DNA of 64,000 bases, from positions 135,321 to 199,320 of the forward strand of contig PDUO01000029.1 of the NCBI GenBank assembly GCA_003008705.1, read 5' to 3'. Within the stretch, counting starts at the first letter, position 1. Each line of letters begins with the position of its first letter. Shown here one piece after another: positions 23,574-34,647 of the stretch. This stretch comes from Pezicula radicicola. Its lineage: Eukaryota; Ascomycota; Leotiomycetes; Helotiales; Dermateaceae. A program made the translations under genes and the position numbers. Under the pieces are notes generated by a model. The model was not told the DNA's origin and made no database searches. It was given only the letters and a program-made list of their open reading frames with translations.

Positions 23574-24091
23574 GGCCCCAGAAACTACCTGTCAAAGGAA
23601 GTGGGGGAGAGTACTAGAGTACTCAGCACGGTCAGTATCAGGGTTCTTGACAGTAAAGAGGGGATGAAAATCACGGACCGCGGTACGGTACGGAGGTATT
23701 ACTTGTACAAGTACTTGATCGATAGTAATAATCCAAGTACAGGATCAAATAGCTTCATGCTGCTTATCTGTAGCAATTCTTGGTTCGGAGCCTGGAAGCT
23801 AGGGGACCGAGCGTTTTCACACATCTACTTTCCACGGCAATGCAATATTGCAGGGAGTCACAGGGAAACTTCTGCAAGGCATATTACAGTAGTACATATT
23901 TTGAATGTGGCCTCGGTGATCTATGTTCGCACGGTCCCCTAGTCTCCGCTCCGGATCAACGAAGAGGCACCGTAGAATCGTGAATAAAGTTAGAAGAACT
24001 TTTCGTCATGATTGCATGTGCGTGAGTGGGAATATTCCAGTAAGGTAAGCGAAAACGGACGAGTTATTGTTATGAAAGTACTATACTAGCG

Positions 24092-24222
24092 CAACAAGTC
24101 CGGATTGTCGCGTAAGAGATCTGGTTGGATAGTATAAAGGATCTATAAAAATCTAGAGGATTTCATCTAACCTGATCTTTCGCATGAAGTGCCAGACGTC
24201 TAAGCGACATCCGGATTTGTTG
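24092..24222. mobile_element. MITE-like inverted-repeat element, 131 bp
   Basis: The left end CAACAAGTCCGGATTGTCGC and the reverse complement of the right end (CAACAAATCCGGATGTCGCT) match over about 37 bp with a few mismatches. The whole unit could fold as one imperfect hairpin. It is short, non-coding and has no clear target-site duplication. It lies about 440 bp upstream of the ankyrin gene. Confidence 0.5.
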
Positions 24223-24662
24223 AGTTAGTACGGGTATGGCCGATGAGAGATTGCGCGGATTAAGCTAGACTTATAGCCGCTACTAGAGAAACTAGTCATA
24301 GGCACGGTCTCGGTTTATCCAAGCACAGAGTATTAAGCCACGGTCTGAAAGCCTGGAAGACTAGTATATGTGGCTGGAGCCACATGTAGCCTAGTGTCTA
24401 GCACTAAAGACGTTTCGTAGGTTTTTAGCCAGCCGGGATCGATAAGATTCAATCCCCGATTAGCTAAAAGCTAAACTCCCTTGATATAGTGAGGAGTACC
24501 AAGGCGAGCTTGCCACTTTTGAGCCGTGCTCAGACATCTGTGAGTGTTGGTCTCGGTTAGTCCCAGGGGTGCAGAGATCCAGCTCATAAAGTCTCCCCTC
24601 ACGACCGGTAACAACACTCCTAGGACGAGGTTCGCTCTATTCTTCAGTTCGTGTCTCCCAGT
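24223..24662 (+). promoter_or_regulatory. Upstream region of the ankyrin gene
   Basis: No gene. This is the probable promoter and leader of the gene starting at 24663; no specific element could be assigned. Confidence 0.35.
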
Positions 24663-25610
24663 ATGAGCTCTCAGCCCGGTGTAGTGACCAGCAAAGGAGC
24701 AGACAGGGAGTACTCATTCATCGAATCCCTCTCTCTGGCACCCAAAGAATCCTTCACACTTGTATCTAGACAGGAGCTTGGGCTACCGCTATCTCCCAAT
24801 ACCACAACTTCCACGAAGACGGTTGTACCTCGTAACGACACAGTCTCACGAAGGAATCCCCCCACGACTAACGACGTCGTCTCACGAAGGACAGGCCCCC
24901 CGAGTAACAACACCACCTCACGAAAGACAGGCCCCACGAGTAACGAAACCGCCTCCCGAAAGACAGACCCTAACAGTAACGGTCCAAAGCCCACCAAGGA
25001 CAAACCTTCGCCAAATATGGCTCCTTCCACCAAGATTCAGGCTCAGTGCTTGGAGCGCTGCCACAAAACCACAGCCCTGGGGAACCGTATCTCAGTTCGT
25101 ATACTGGAGTATCTGACGTCGGCCAAACAGCTCCCGCAAGGCTTTGAAGCTTTGGCGCATGATTTTCTTGACACTTGTCAAATTCTGTTTTCCATCGAGG
25201 CGGGTCTCGGGGAACACAATGGCAGTGCCCAGGGCTCCTTTCCGCCCGCCATGATTACGGAGCTCGACAATAAGTTCCGAGTGACCCAAGCAGACTTTCA
25301 GATCCTTGAACAGATGCTAGGCAAGCTGCTCGAGTATGAGGTTGGCGTAATGGGTCGCATGAAACGCGGCTGGGGAAAGTTCTTCGGCGATACAGACATC
25401 AAGAGGATGACCCTTGCGCTCGGGAAAACACGCGATAGCCTGAAGATGAGCGCCCTCGTCTTTCAATGGAGCCTGGGAAATGACAAGATTGAAAGAGAAA
25501 TGGGCATAGGATATACCGGCTTGGCTGCCGCGCTGGGAAAATTGGATAGAGTCTACGTGAAGCCTGAGAAGCCGCAAGCCCCAATTGACAATACCTCCTC
25601 TCAGCAGCAA

Positions 25611-25642
<32 letters not shown>

Positions 25643-27929
25643 ACAGCAACCGCAACAACAACAACAACAGCAGCAACAACAATATCAGCAGCCTCAGCAA
25701 CAGGAGCTATCTCCGACATCGACAATTGTAGTGATGGATAACCAGGAAGACAGGAATTCGTTCCCTGGTCCACAACAGCAGCAACAGCAACCTCCTCTAC
25801 CTCCACTACCCTGGACGGGGAGATCGTCAGGTCCACCCGAACCGTCACTGGCCTCTAGCAGAGATACGAGAGGGGATCAAAGACCTATCATGGGCTCCGA
25901 TAGACAATATGGCAATTCCGCTGCTCCTACTTATGGCCGTAATGTGAACTCCACTGGATCCAATCACAATTACCACAATAATAATGAGAGGATTTACTCG
26001 GAAACAACCAACACGTTTATTAACTTTAATCGCGCTGCTCCCATGGATGACGCTCAGTCTATTTCACAGGCCGGCACCATAGGCACCGCCGAGTCTGACA
26101 GCCTTCTTGAGGATATTGGAGGCATGGAGCTTGGCCCTTCCAAGGTCGTCCGTCTCAAGGCTGACCCCTTCACCATGCCGCGCTGGGCTCCTCGCTCAAC
26201 TGCAGGTGCAGACGCGGCGAATATGAAGGTCGCTCTCATCTGTGCTGTTCGCGACAGGAACCATAAACTTGTCGAGCAGATGCTCGATCGGGGTGCTCCG
26301 GCGAACACGGGACCGGAGATGCACGCACTTAAAGAGGCCATCCTTACCCACGATGAAGAGAGTGTACGTCTCTTGCTCCTCTTTGGCGCGGACCCCAACG
26401 ATCCCGACAGGGACGGCATCACTCCTCTGTTCGCGTCCGTCGAGAAATCATTCCTTGCAGGAGCAACGTCCCTGCTCAAATACGGCGCTGACCCCAATCT
26501 CGCGGCTGGCATGGGCCTCGAATCTCCCCTTGCGGCTTCAGTTATTGCCAATAGGGTAGGTTTCACTCATCTATTGCTTATATACAACGGCGATACCAAC
26601 CACGTCACGACAGATGGCAATACGCTTCTCATAAGCGCCATTAACAAGAAAACACCCAGAAAATTCGTTGATCTCCTCCTCAATTATGGCGCCGACCCCA
26701 ACGCCAAGAATAGAGAAGGCAAGACTGCCCTCTTTGAGGCTATTCAGGTTGGGAGGGCAGATCTTGTCACGAGCTTGCTCGAGCGTGGCGCAAACCCGAA
26801 TATGCCTGGTCCAAAGCACATGCTCTGGCCGGCAACTTATCATTACACCTGCTTACAGGCACTTCTGTCCCACGGCGCGGACCACAAGAAGTGCCCGGGA
26901 ATCATGGAGCTCGCTACCAGCATCAACAACATCGAGTCGGTTCGCATACTACTGAAGGCGGGCGTCAATCCCAACGCAAAGAAGGATGGCGTTTACACAC
27001 CCTTGTGTACGTCGATTCGAGACGACCGTGTAGAGCTGTTCCAACTTCTCCTCAGTAATGGAGCTGACCCAAATACTATGGCGAGCGAGTATCCTGCCTT
27101 CAAGTGTATCACGCACAACAGAGTCCACTTTCTGCCTGCTCTTGTGGCTGCCGGTGCAGACCTTAACACCCCCAAAGGTATTCTCGAGACAGCTGTCAAC
27201 TCGAATAACATGGAGTCACTGAACTGGCTGCTGGACCAAGGTCTGAACCCGAATGATAAGAGTACTACCGGCATGTCTCCACTCACCACGGCCATTCGTG
27301 AGGACCGGATCGAGATGGTCGACTTGCTGTTGCTGCGAGGAGCCGACCCTAACATGCGGGGAGAAGACTGGCCCCTTTGCATGGCTGTCCGCAAACCTCA
27401 CATTCTCAAACGTATTCTGTCAGTATTGGCTGAACCTCGAGCGTTCAAGGGAGTGATCGAGATGGCTGTACATGCCAATCAGCTGGAATCAGTCAAGCTT
27501 CTCATCGCTGCTGGGGTCTCAGTTGAGGACAAGAACGGCGGCGTATTCTCCCCACTGACAACTGCCATCAGAGAGAACCGCAAGGAGATTGTCACGTTTC
27601 TGCTCAATGAAGGTGGGGCTGATGTCAATTCCCCTGGAGAGCATCTTCCCATTGTGAAGGCTTTGCGAAGATTTCAAGGCGAAGAGACAGAGATCCTTGA
27701 GCAGCTTCTGGAGCATGGCGCAGATCCCAACAAGGTATACCGGGGTTGGAATGCCTTCATGCAAGCGGTCGAGAATGGCGACGCAAATATCTTGAGACTA
27801 TTAAGCCAAAGAGCTGGCGTCGACTTGGAAGCGAAGGATGATTTAGGAAGAACGGTAGGAGAAATGGCAGCATCAAGGGGATGGGAAGAGGCAGTCAGCA
27901 TCCTGTTAGACGGAAGTGTTCGATTGTAA
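24663..27929 (+). CDS. Large ankyrin-repeat protein with HeLo-like N-terminal region and poly-Q
   Basis: Single-exon gene of 1088 residues. The ATG at 24663 is the first in frame. Residues about 59-105 hold four tandem copies of a 14-residue unit (S-R-[RK]-x-[GD]-P-x-[ST]-N-x). Residues about 124-300 form an all-helical segment with features of the fungal HeLo-like/N-terminal domains of STAND-type immune proteins (L-E-R-C-H-K-T-T, long amphipathic helices); that assignment is tentative. A poly-Gln/Pro stretch follows (about 314-350, with a shorter one near 372), then a disordered linker. From about 513 to the end come some 15 ankyrin units, many closing with L-L-x-x-G-A-D-P-N. No NACHT or NB-ARC nucleotide-binding motif is visible between the two parts. 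Expected role: protein-protein recognition, possibly in non-self recognition or cell death; inferred, not shown. Confidence 0.85.
25604..25709 (+). repeat. CAG/CAA trinucleotide tract (poly-Gln)
   Basis: Mixed CAG and CAA codons encode about 30 glutamines with occasional Pro and Tyr inside the ankyrin gene. Such tracts vary in length between strains. Confidence 0.9.
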
Positions 27930-28627
27930 GAGGTGAGGGTGGTGGTGGTGGTGTCGAGTTGAATGTTTACGGGGAGCAAGGTGAGGTGTGGTGTGGAAGA
28001 CCCAAAACCCAAAGTGCTGCTATATGTAGCAGCTAAGCGAGGGCAAACAGCACAAACATGACTGACTACCATGGTCATATGACTGACTTTTCTTATACAA
28101 TTGGAGGTATGCAAATACTGCGGAGTTATTAGGGCTGCTTGTGCGTTTTGTTGTAATATAATTCGATCGATCGTTCCGTTTAAATACCTTAGAAACTTTC
28201 CTTTGTAGTAGCAGTAATATAACATCAATCAACCAATTCGTATTTCAAATGCATGTCTCTCTCTAGCAAACTCTTCCATTTCATTTCTCATTCCCAGCTC
28301 TCCTAACCTACAAGAATCGAAATCGAAGCGAAAGGCTCACATATTATCTAAACTACTATCTGTACAAGGAAACACCTCTCCTCGCCCGCATTAAACAAAG
28401 CGACCATCCACTCTGATTTTAATCCAGAAGAATTTAAAATTGAAGGAAAGCCCAAACACCTAGCGCCGTCCCCGTCCGCTACACAAAAACGCCAGGTGCT
28501 ATGCTTCACTTCCCATTGAAAAGAACCTCTCCAAAAAAAAACTAAAAAGGTACTCCAACTGATAGCTCCAATAGCACGTATCTCATAACAATCGAACCCC
28601 ATCTCCTTTTCTCCGTTTTTGCTTGAT
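27930..28627. other. Intergenic between convergent genes
   Basis: Contains the two 3' UTRs of the ankyrin gene (+) and the coiled-coil gene (-). No additional gene is seen. Confidence 0.5.
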
Positions 28628-30550
28628 TCATACAGCAGCAGCCCTTGCCTGACTCCTTCCCCTGACAGCGCCGCCACTTCTGAAGGCTGGTGCTGAGATG
28701 TCCCTTCTGACGCCTCCTTCAACCATTTGTTTCCTCGGCGTCAGTGTCCCTTGGGCAATGCTGCGTGCTCGGCCCCGTCTCGCCTGGATCTGGGCCAGTG
28801 CCTCCTCACGCGTCATAGTTGGGCTCAGAATCGCGGGGTCGAAAGATCTATCTCCCGGTTTGAGGACTGTGATCGGGGCGAGGCTTGGTTTCTCTTCTGT
28901 AACTTCCATTTTTAGGGGAATGCGAGTTGTGGTGCTGACTGTGTGAAAGGTGGGAACAAGGGTCGTTGCAATGTTTTCAGTCAGGTTGATTGTTGTCGTG
29001 GTGTCTTCTGAATCAAATGAGGTGGTATTGTCGTTATCATCGGAAGAGTTATATGAAGGGCGAGATGGATGCGATGGCGAGTGGGGTGCGTCGAGAAGGG
29101 ATTGTAGGGAAGCACGGGTGCTTGCATTCATGCTTGAATTGATGAGAGCAGTGATACTGGAGTCTTGGATAACTGCAAGCGCTGGTGGCTCGCAAGAAGG
29201 TGTCCTTGCATGTCGAGGTGGCTCTTCAACTTCGTCAAGTTCTGTAAAAGCTGGGCTAGGCTGAAGGACAGTCTTCTTTGCAGGGGAGATCCAGGGAGAT
29301 TCTTCGCGAGGAGGGGACACAGCTCGGAAGATCCCTTCGGCGGGGATAAAAATGTGGCTCTGTTTTGCTTCTTCTTCTTCTTCAGGCTTTCGAGGAGAGT
29401 AAATAACTGTATCCTCTTCAACTGGTGTAGCTGGCTCATTAGCTGCTTGCTTGGGAGATGTTGCTCTGGATGCTCTTGATGTTTGGCAGTTCATGCGACA
29501 TTCCATCTCCAGGAACTCAACACGGTCGTGGGCTCGAGCTGCATTGTGCCTCTCCCACTGCAATAGTAGTTTGATATCCTCCAGCTCTTCCTCGCTCGCA
29601 GCTGATGAGAGGATTGTGACTGGATCCAGAGACCTCCGTGCCTTTTTTGGGGAAGCAAATTCGTCATTTTCAGGCAGCCTGGGCAATGGTAACTGTCCCT
29701 CTGCAGCGATCCTTGCAATCTCCTCGTTCTTGGCTATTGTCCTCAGAGCATCTCTCTCCTGTTCCACAAGCTTGACTTTCTCCATCATTTGTGCCAGCTC
29801 CTCTTGAACTCCTACGAGTTGGTACCTCGCCTCGAACGCTTCTTGTTCCCTGACCCGGCTCCGTTCTTTCTCCGCCTCAAAGTCGACGGATTGTATTCGC
29901 AGATCCATCCGTGCGGCTTTGAGCTCTTCTTGTATCTTGACCATCATTGACTGCGATTTGAAAGACTCTTTCCGCAGTCTTCGAACCTCTTTCTCCCACT
30001 CCGCTTTTGTGTGTGCATACTTTTCTTTGGCCTGCCCAAGTTCCTCCTAGATACGAGTTAGTAGATAGTCGATTGAGAAGCAGATGACTGCGCATACCTG
30101 TCTAGTTTCCAACTTCTGGCATACGATAAGCTCCCTCCCTTTACCCTCATCCAACTTCTTCAACAGCAATTCCACCTGCTTGTTCAACTTTTTCGTCTCA
30201 GTCTCAGACTTTCGCAGCTCACTCCTAGCCTGGTCCCGTTGCTGCTCAGCATCACCTCTTGCGCGCACCGCCTCTTCTCGTCCTACCATGGCGCGCTTCA
30301 ACTGCGCACCTTGTTCCATTATCTTCTTGTCAGTTTGCGATACGGCCAGAGAGTTGAATGCTGCGACCTTTTCGTGTACAGAGCTCTCTCTCGAATGGTT
30401 CTCGCGGTAGTTGCTGCTCTTCAAGGCTCCCACGATTGGGGATGACGGTAGCTCCTGCCCATTGCGACCTCGTTGCTGATTCATACGTTCAGGAGAGGCT
30501 TGGTACAGTGGTGTTCCTGGTGACCCAGGAAACTTGTATGTTGGATCCAT
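28628..30550 (-). CDS. Coiled-coil protein of unknown function
   Basis: Two exons, 30550-30098 and 30046-28628, encode 623 residues; the 51-nt intron joins LETRQ to EELGQAKEKY in frame. The start at 30550 (MDPTYKFPGSPGTPLYQ) is preferred to the ATGs at 30595 and 30601 because the codons before it look non-coding. Residues about 70-340 are rich in Lys, Glu, Arg and Gln with heptad-like spacing, predicting long coiled coils with a short break near 290. The second half is Ser/Thr/Pro-rich with many S-P and T-P sites, suggesting kinase regulation. A basic motif (MTREEALAQIQARRGRARS) lies near the C-terminus. This layout is like fungal spindle-pole or cytoskeletal scaffold proteins, but I do not recognise the family, and that role is only a guess. 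Confidence 0.8.
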
Positions 30551-31611
30551 TTGTGCAATGAAGTCAATGTGTGTATTTTCTTTTATGATGCGCATGCGCA
30601 AAAGTGTGGTGATTGTGCGGATATTGAAGTTTGCTATAGGTGGATCGTGTTTACATTTTCTCTTGCAACAGCGCCTGAAACGGCTGACCGCCGTTTCCGA
30701 GGCGACTAGAATTGTCGCGAGGCTTCAAGCGAGAAGAACCCATGGACCCGACCACCCGATAACTTCCAGGTTCCATTGACGACGGTCCGAGGGCAGGCAT
30801 GGAGAAAAGAGAAGACTCGCATGCGAAGAGACATGGTATTTATTGCGACTTGGCTTGGTACAGTTTGGGATTGAGATTGTAGCTGGTAACAGATACTTTT
30901 AGTTTTACCGTACCGACCTACCTTAGTTCTCTTGGAAAGTAACGCTGGTGTTAGCCCGACTTTAGTTGAGCCCTAAGAGTTGGTGGTGCTCGAAGCAAGG
31001 CTCTCTGCAAGTGGAAAAATACACCCGAAGGCTTGCGCAACGGGGGTTCCTCTTTAATTGAAGTCGAAGAAAGACAACGGTAAGTCGGAGAAGAGATTTT
31101 TGTTTCTGGGGTTGGACTGAGACCTTTTTGCGTGCGAGATAGATTTCTATCAAAATTCAAGACGTGAGGAAGTAAAGTTATCAGTCTTCTCTCGGTGAGT
31201 TGTGGTGAACTTACACGAGGTACTCCATATCTCCGTACTGTACTGGACTGTGGAGAAAGCAAGCTGTAATATTAGATTATTACCAACGCAGCATATGTAA
31301 TTCGAGAGCAGGAAAAAAAAAACTCCCAAAGAAAAGTAGACGGTTCATCCAATGGACAGATATGTATTTTCCCAGACAGCAAGCATCCTAGTGAGAAAAA
31401 AAAAAAGAGGCTCTGTTCGCAGTCCAACCCCAACGCACGCCGGCCTGGATTGGTGTTGCTCACGTGCTCAGAAATTCCGACTTCAACCGTTAGTCCATAC
31501 GACCGATACTGGTTGACTTTGGCCTGCTTCTTCTGACTTGTGTTTGGGTTTGGAGAGATAAGGCACTACTGCGAGGTGTGTAAATGCTGTGGACGTTGCC
31601 AAATATATTGT
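30551..31611. other. Divergent intergenic region
   Basis: Upstream DNA of the coiled-coil gene (-) and far-upstream DNA of the ADP/ATP carrier gene (+). It holds GTACTGTAC at 31235. No gene was recognised. Confidence 0.5.
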
Positions 31612-31973
31612 ACATAAATAAATAAATAAAGTATAAAAATCTTTATCTCTCTCTATCTCTCACTTCTCCCAACGCGAATCTAGATGCATCATCGTTCGCT
31701 TTTTATTTTGATTTTCCCCCTTTCTTTTCCCGTGCCTCGCGCAAAACTTAGCTGGAGGTAGCGGATGCCGGAGAGTGGAACCAAGAGGTCGGAGGGATCA
31801 GGACGCTAGTGTCGTCGCAACCGAGACCCAATAAATGTGTCTTCAGGGCCGTCTTCTCAAATTTTTCCTCCATTCCAGCTGCTTCATCTCTCTCTACTCT
31901 CCCATCAACTCTATCCTTTCTTCTTAATACCCATCTCCCCTCAGTCCTTGATCTGTGATCATCAACCGCAAAC
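31612..31973 (+). promoter_or_regulatory. AAC: Promoter and leader of the ADP/ATP carrier gene
   Basis: A TATA-like run of TAAA units and TATAAAAA sits at 31612-31640. A CT-rich initiator region (TCTCTCTCTATCTCTCACTT) follows at once, and a pyrimidine-rich leader runs up to ATG 31974 in the context AAACATGTC. This is typical of highly expressed fungal housekeeping genes. Confidence 0.6.
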
Positions 31974-33529
31974 ATGTCCAACGAGGCTCCAGTTAAGCAG
32001 AGTGTTATGGGTGTCCCGTAAGTGTCCTCTTTCCCCCAAAGAGCAAAAAACCTGCGATCTCGCTCTTGTCGAAGCACTACTTGCATCTATCCGCAGCGAG
32101 CGTCAGAGGATCTCAATTGGCACGTACCAATGGCTGGGGTGTCTGTCGGCGCAATGCCATTGTCTGCGACGCCCTTGTTGATGCTGAATAATGCTGCGAG
32201 AGAAATTTTCTTGCCCATCAAGATACCTTTACAGAATATCAAGCTAATCATTTCTTCACATGCAGACCCTTCGTCATCGATTTCATGAGTATGTCTACCT
32301 TCGACAACTACAGTCCGATTGTTATCGTGGTCGCCGACGCGTGTTGAGGCCACGATGGTGGTTTGGGATAGTACCATACCGAATCCGTACTGACAACTGA
32401 TAACAGTGGGTGGTGTCTCCGCCGCTGTCTCCAAGACCGCCGCTGCTCCCATTGAGCGTGTCAAGCTCCTGATCCAAAACCAGGTATGTTGTTCCACTCA
32501 CCGAGATATTCCCCTTCATCAAACATGCATTGCCGCCTTCGGTCAAGCCGCAATTTCGCGCAAATGTCAGCATCATCTGTGCAAACTTGCGACAGCGACA
32601 ATTTGAAGCAGCTAGCATTGGCTCGATGATTGGCCTGTAGTCCATAGAAAAACAAACACTGATCACCCTTTGCGCCTACAGGATGAGATGTTGAAGACTG
32701 GTCGTCTTGACCGCAAGTACGATGGTATTGTGGAGTGTTTCCGCAGAGTTATCGCCAACGAGGGTGTCGCATCGCTGTGGAGAGGAAACACCGCCAACGT
32801 TGTCCGTTACTTCCCAACACAAGCCTTGAACTTTGCTTTCCGTGATACCTACAAGTCCATGTTCGCCTTCAAGAAGGAACGTGATGGATACGCGAAGTGG
32901 ATGGCTGGTAACTTGGCTTCGGGTGGTGTAAGTTAATTCTAATCCTTTCTATAATATCTCATACTGACTCTGAACAGGCTGCTGGTGCCACTTCCCTTCT
33001 CTTCGTTTACTCCCTCGATTACGCCCGTACGCGTCTTGCCAACGACAACAAGTCAGCAAAGACCGGCGGTGAGCGTCAATTCAACGGTCTGATTGATGTC
33101 TACAAGAAGACTCTCGCCACAGATGGTATCGCTGGTCTCTACCGTGGTTTCGGTCCTTCCGTCGCTGGTATCGTTGTTTACCGTGGTCTCTACTTCGGAA
33201 TGTACGACTCAATCAAGCCTGTCGTCCTTGTCGGTCCTCTTGAGGGTAACTTCCTAGCCTCTTTCGCTCTCGGATGGGGTGTCACCACTGGTGCCGGTAT
33301 TGCCTCATACCCATTGGACACCATCCGTCGTCGTATGATGATGACCTCTGGTGAGGCCGTCAAGTACAAGTCTTCCTTCGATGCCGGTCGTCAAATCATC
33401 GCCAAGGAGGGTGTCAAGTCTCTCTTCAAGGGTGCAGGAGCCAACATTCTCCGTGGTGTCGCTGGTGCCGGTGTTCTGTCCATCTACGATCAAATGCAGG
33501 TCCTGATGTTCGGAAAGGCTTTCAAGTAA
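31974..33529 (+). CDS. AAC: Mitochondrial ADP/ATP carrier
   Basis: Inner-membrane antiporter exchanging matrix ATP for cytosolic ADP. Five exons, 31974-32017, 32266-32288, 32407-32483, 32682-32927 and 32978-33529, encode 313 residues, the usual length. Exon 2 is only 23 nt and encodes PFVIDFM across its junctions. The first three introns (248, 118 and 198 nt) are all packed into the first 50 codons. The three mitochondrial-carrier repeats are visible: [14 protein letters not shown] and [10 protein letters not shown]. The diagnostic RRRMMM signature is at residues about 247-252. Exon boundaries are fixed by the conserved protein sequence ([20 protein letters not shown], then [11 protein letters not shown]). 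The 5' introns and strong leader suggest intron-enhanced expression. Confidence 0.97.
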
Positions 33530-34647
33530 ACGATTCGCTCATGGTGCTTGTGTCGATAGGCGGCGTGGTTGTCGGAGGTGATAATATGGAGTGGGAGATA
33601 GGCGGCTATCTGTGAGAGGATGGTGGCAGACGGAAGTTGTCTACAGACATCCATTGCTTCGGTCTGAGCAACTTGCAGGGCATTGGGGTGTTCCCGGTGT
33701 CACTGCTGTACTTTATTACCTAGGCAATTTCCTTGATGTGTTCCCTTGCTACATGTCCTCACTCGATCCTTCTTTCTTCATATGGTCTGTTTTATGCATC
33801 GTTCATAGATTTTACGAAGAATGGGGGGTGGGAAAACTCGAATGGATACATTCAAATCTACATTGGTTCAGTGTGCTGCTTTGATTGTGACTTTTGTTTC
33901 CATACTAGCCTGATGTTCGTTCATCGGGCTTCCTGTTCCTTCAATGGGCGAACTTATGAATGTTTCCTTTTCATTTAGCTCGTCAATTCGTCTTCCAGGC
34001 CCGAGTACTCTCCCCGTCCCCATTTCCCTTTCGCCCATTATCAATTTTCTCTTTGGCATTGCGGCTGGTCGCCTGGAAGTCGTATCAAGTGACTTCTCTC
34101 AAACATCCTTTCTGCCTCCAAAGCAACCTTTGCTCTTCCCCAAATCAAGGATCAAAACCTCCGTTACCATAAGTAACGCACTTTCTCTTAAGGTCGCCAA
34201 ATAAAAAGGTAAGCACCCCAGTCTTCCGCTCTCCATCTGACTGGCTGCCAACAAATTTTTAAAAGGCTCTCGCCACAACTTAAGCGACCAGGGCCCAGCA
34301 ACCTCCAACGTCATTTAAAGGTAGTCGAGCTTTCACCTCCCAGTCCAGCAGCATTGCAGCACTGTAGTGCAGCACCACACAAGATCGGGTATGGCCTTCG
34401 AAGATCTAGGTATTTTGGCCTCTCAAAAGGCTGGATACAGATTTTAATTCGTCACTTGGACCTTCGCAAGTAGCATTGTACCTTTCCCCCTCTCAGATGT
34501 GACCCGAGAGTATGAGCTCATGTTTCTTTCTGTGTGTCCCATATCTTCCCCCGGATTCTTCTTTCGCATAGCATTCTAAACAGTCCGATTATATTCTGTC
34601 GTTCCAGAAGTGAGCTTTGTGCCGAAAAGGATTTGAGTTTATCCACC
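33530..34647. other. Intergenic after the carrier gene
   Basis: Contains the AAC 3' UTR and, near 34600, the old promoter of the decayed gene that follows. No further gene is seen. Confidence 0.5.

Larger units (their letters stand above)
22207..24091. other. Gene-free interval
   Basis: Holds the two short tandem repeats listed separately and the palindrome GTACAGTAC at 23399. The sequence is of mixed composition. No gene was recognised. Confidence 0.5.

Noticed and set aside
24440..24480. GATTCAATCCCCGATT resembling a tRNA T-arm
   Set aside because: No acceptor, D-arm or anticodon stem could be paired around it.
24651..24662. GTG start four codons before the ankyrin ATG
   Set aside because: Nuclear fungal genes initiate at ATG; the first in-frame ATG is at 24663.
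25317..25848. Long antisense Leu/Val-rich frames opposite the ankyrin gene
   Set aside because: They are the complement of the CAG/CAA tract and adjoining codons; the composition is an artefact of poly-Gln on the coding strand.
30551..30601. Upstream ATGs at 30595 and 30601 for the coiled-coil gene
   Set aside because: The 17 extra residues look like leader sequence; ATG 30550 begins a more protein-like segment.
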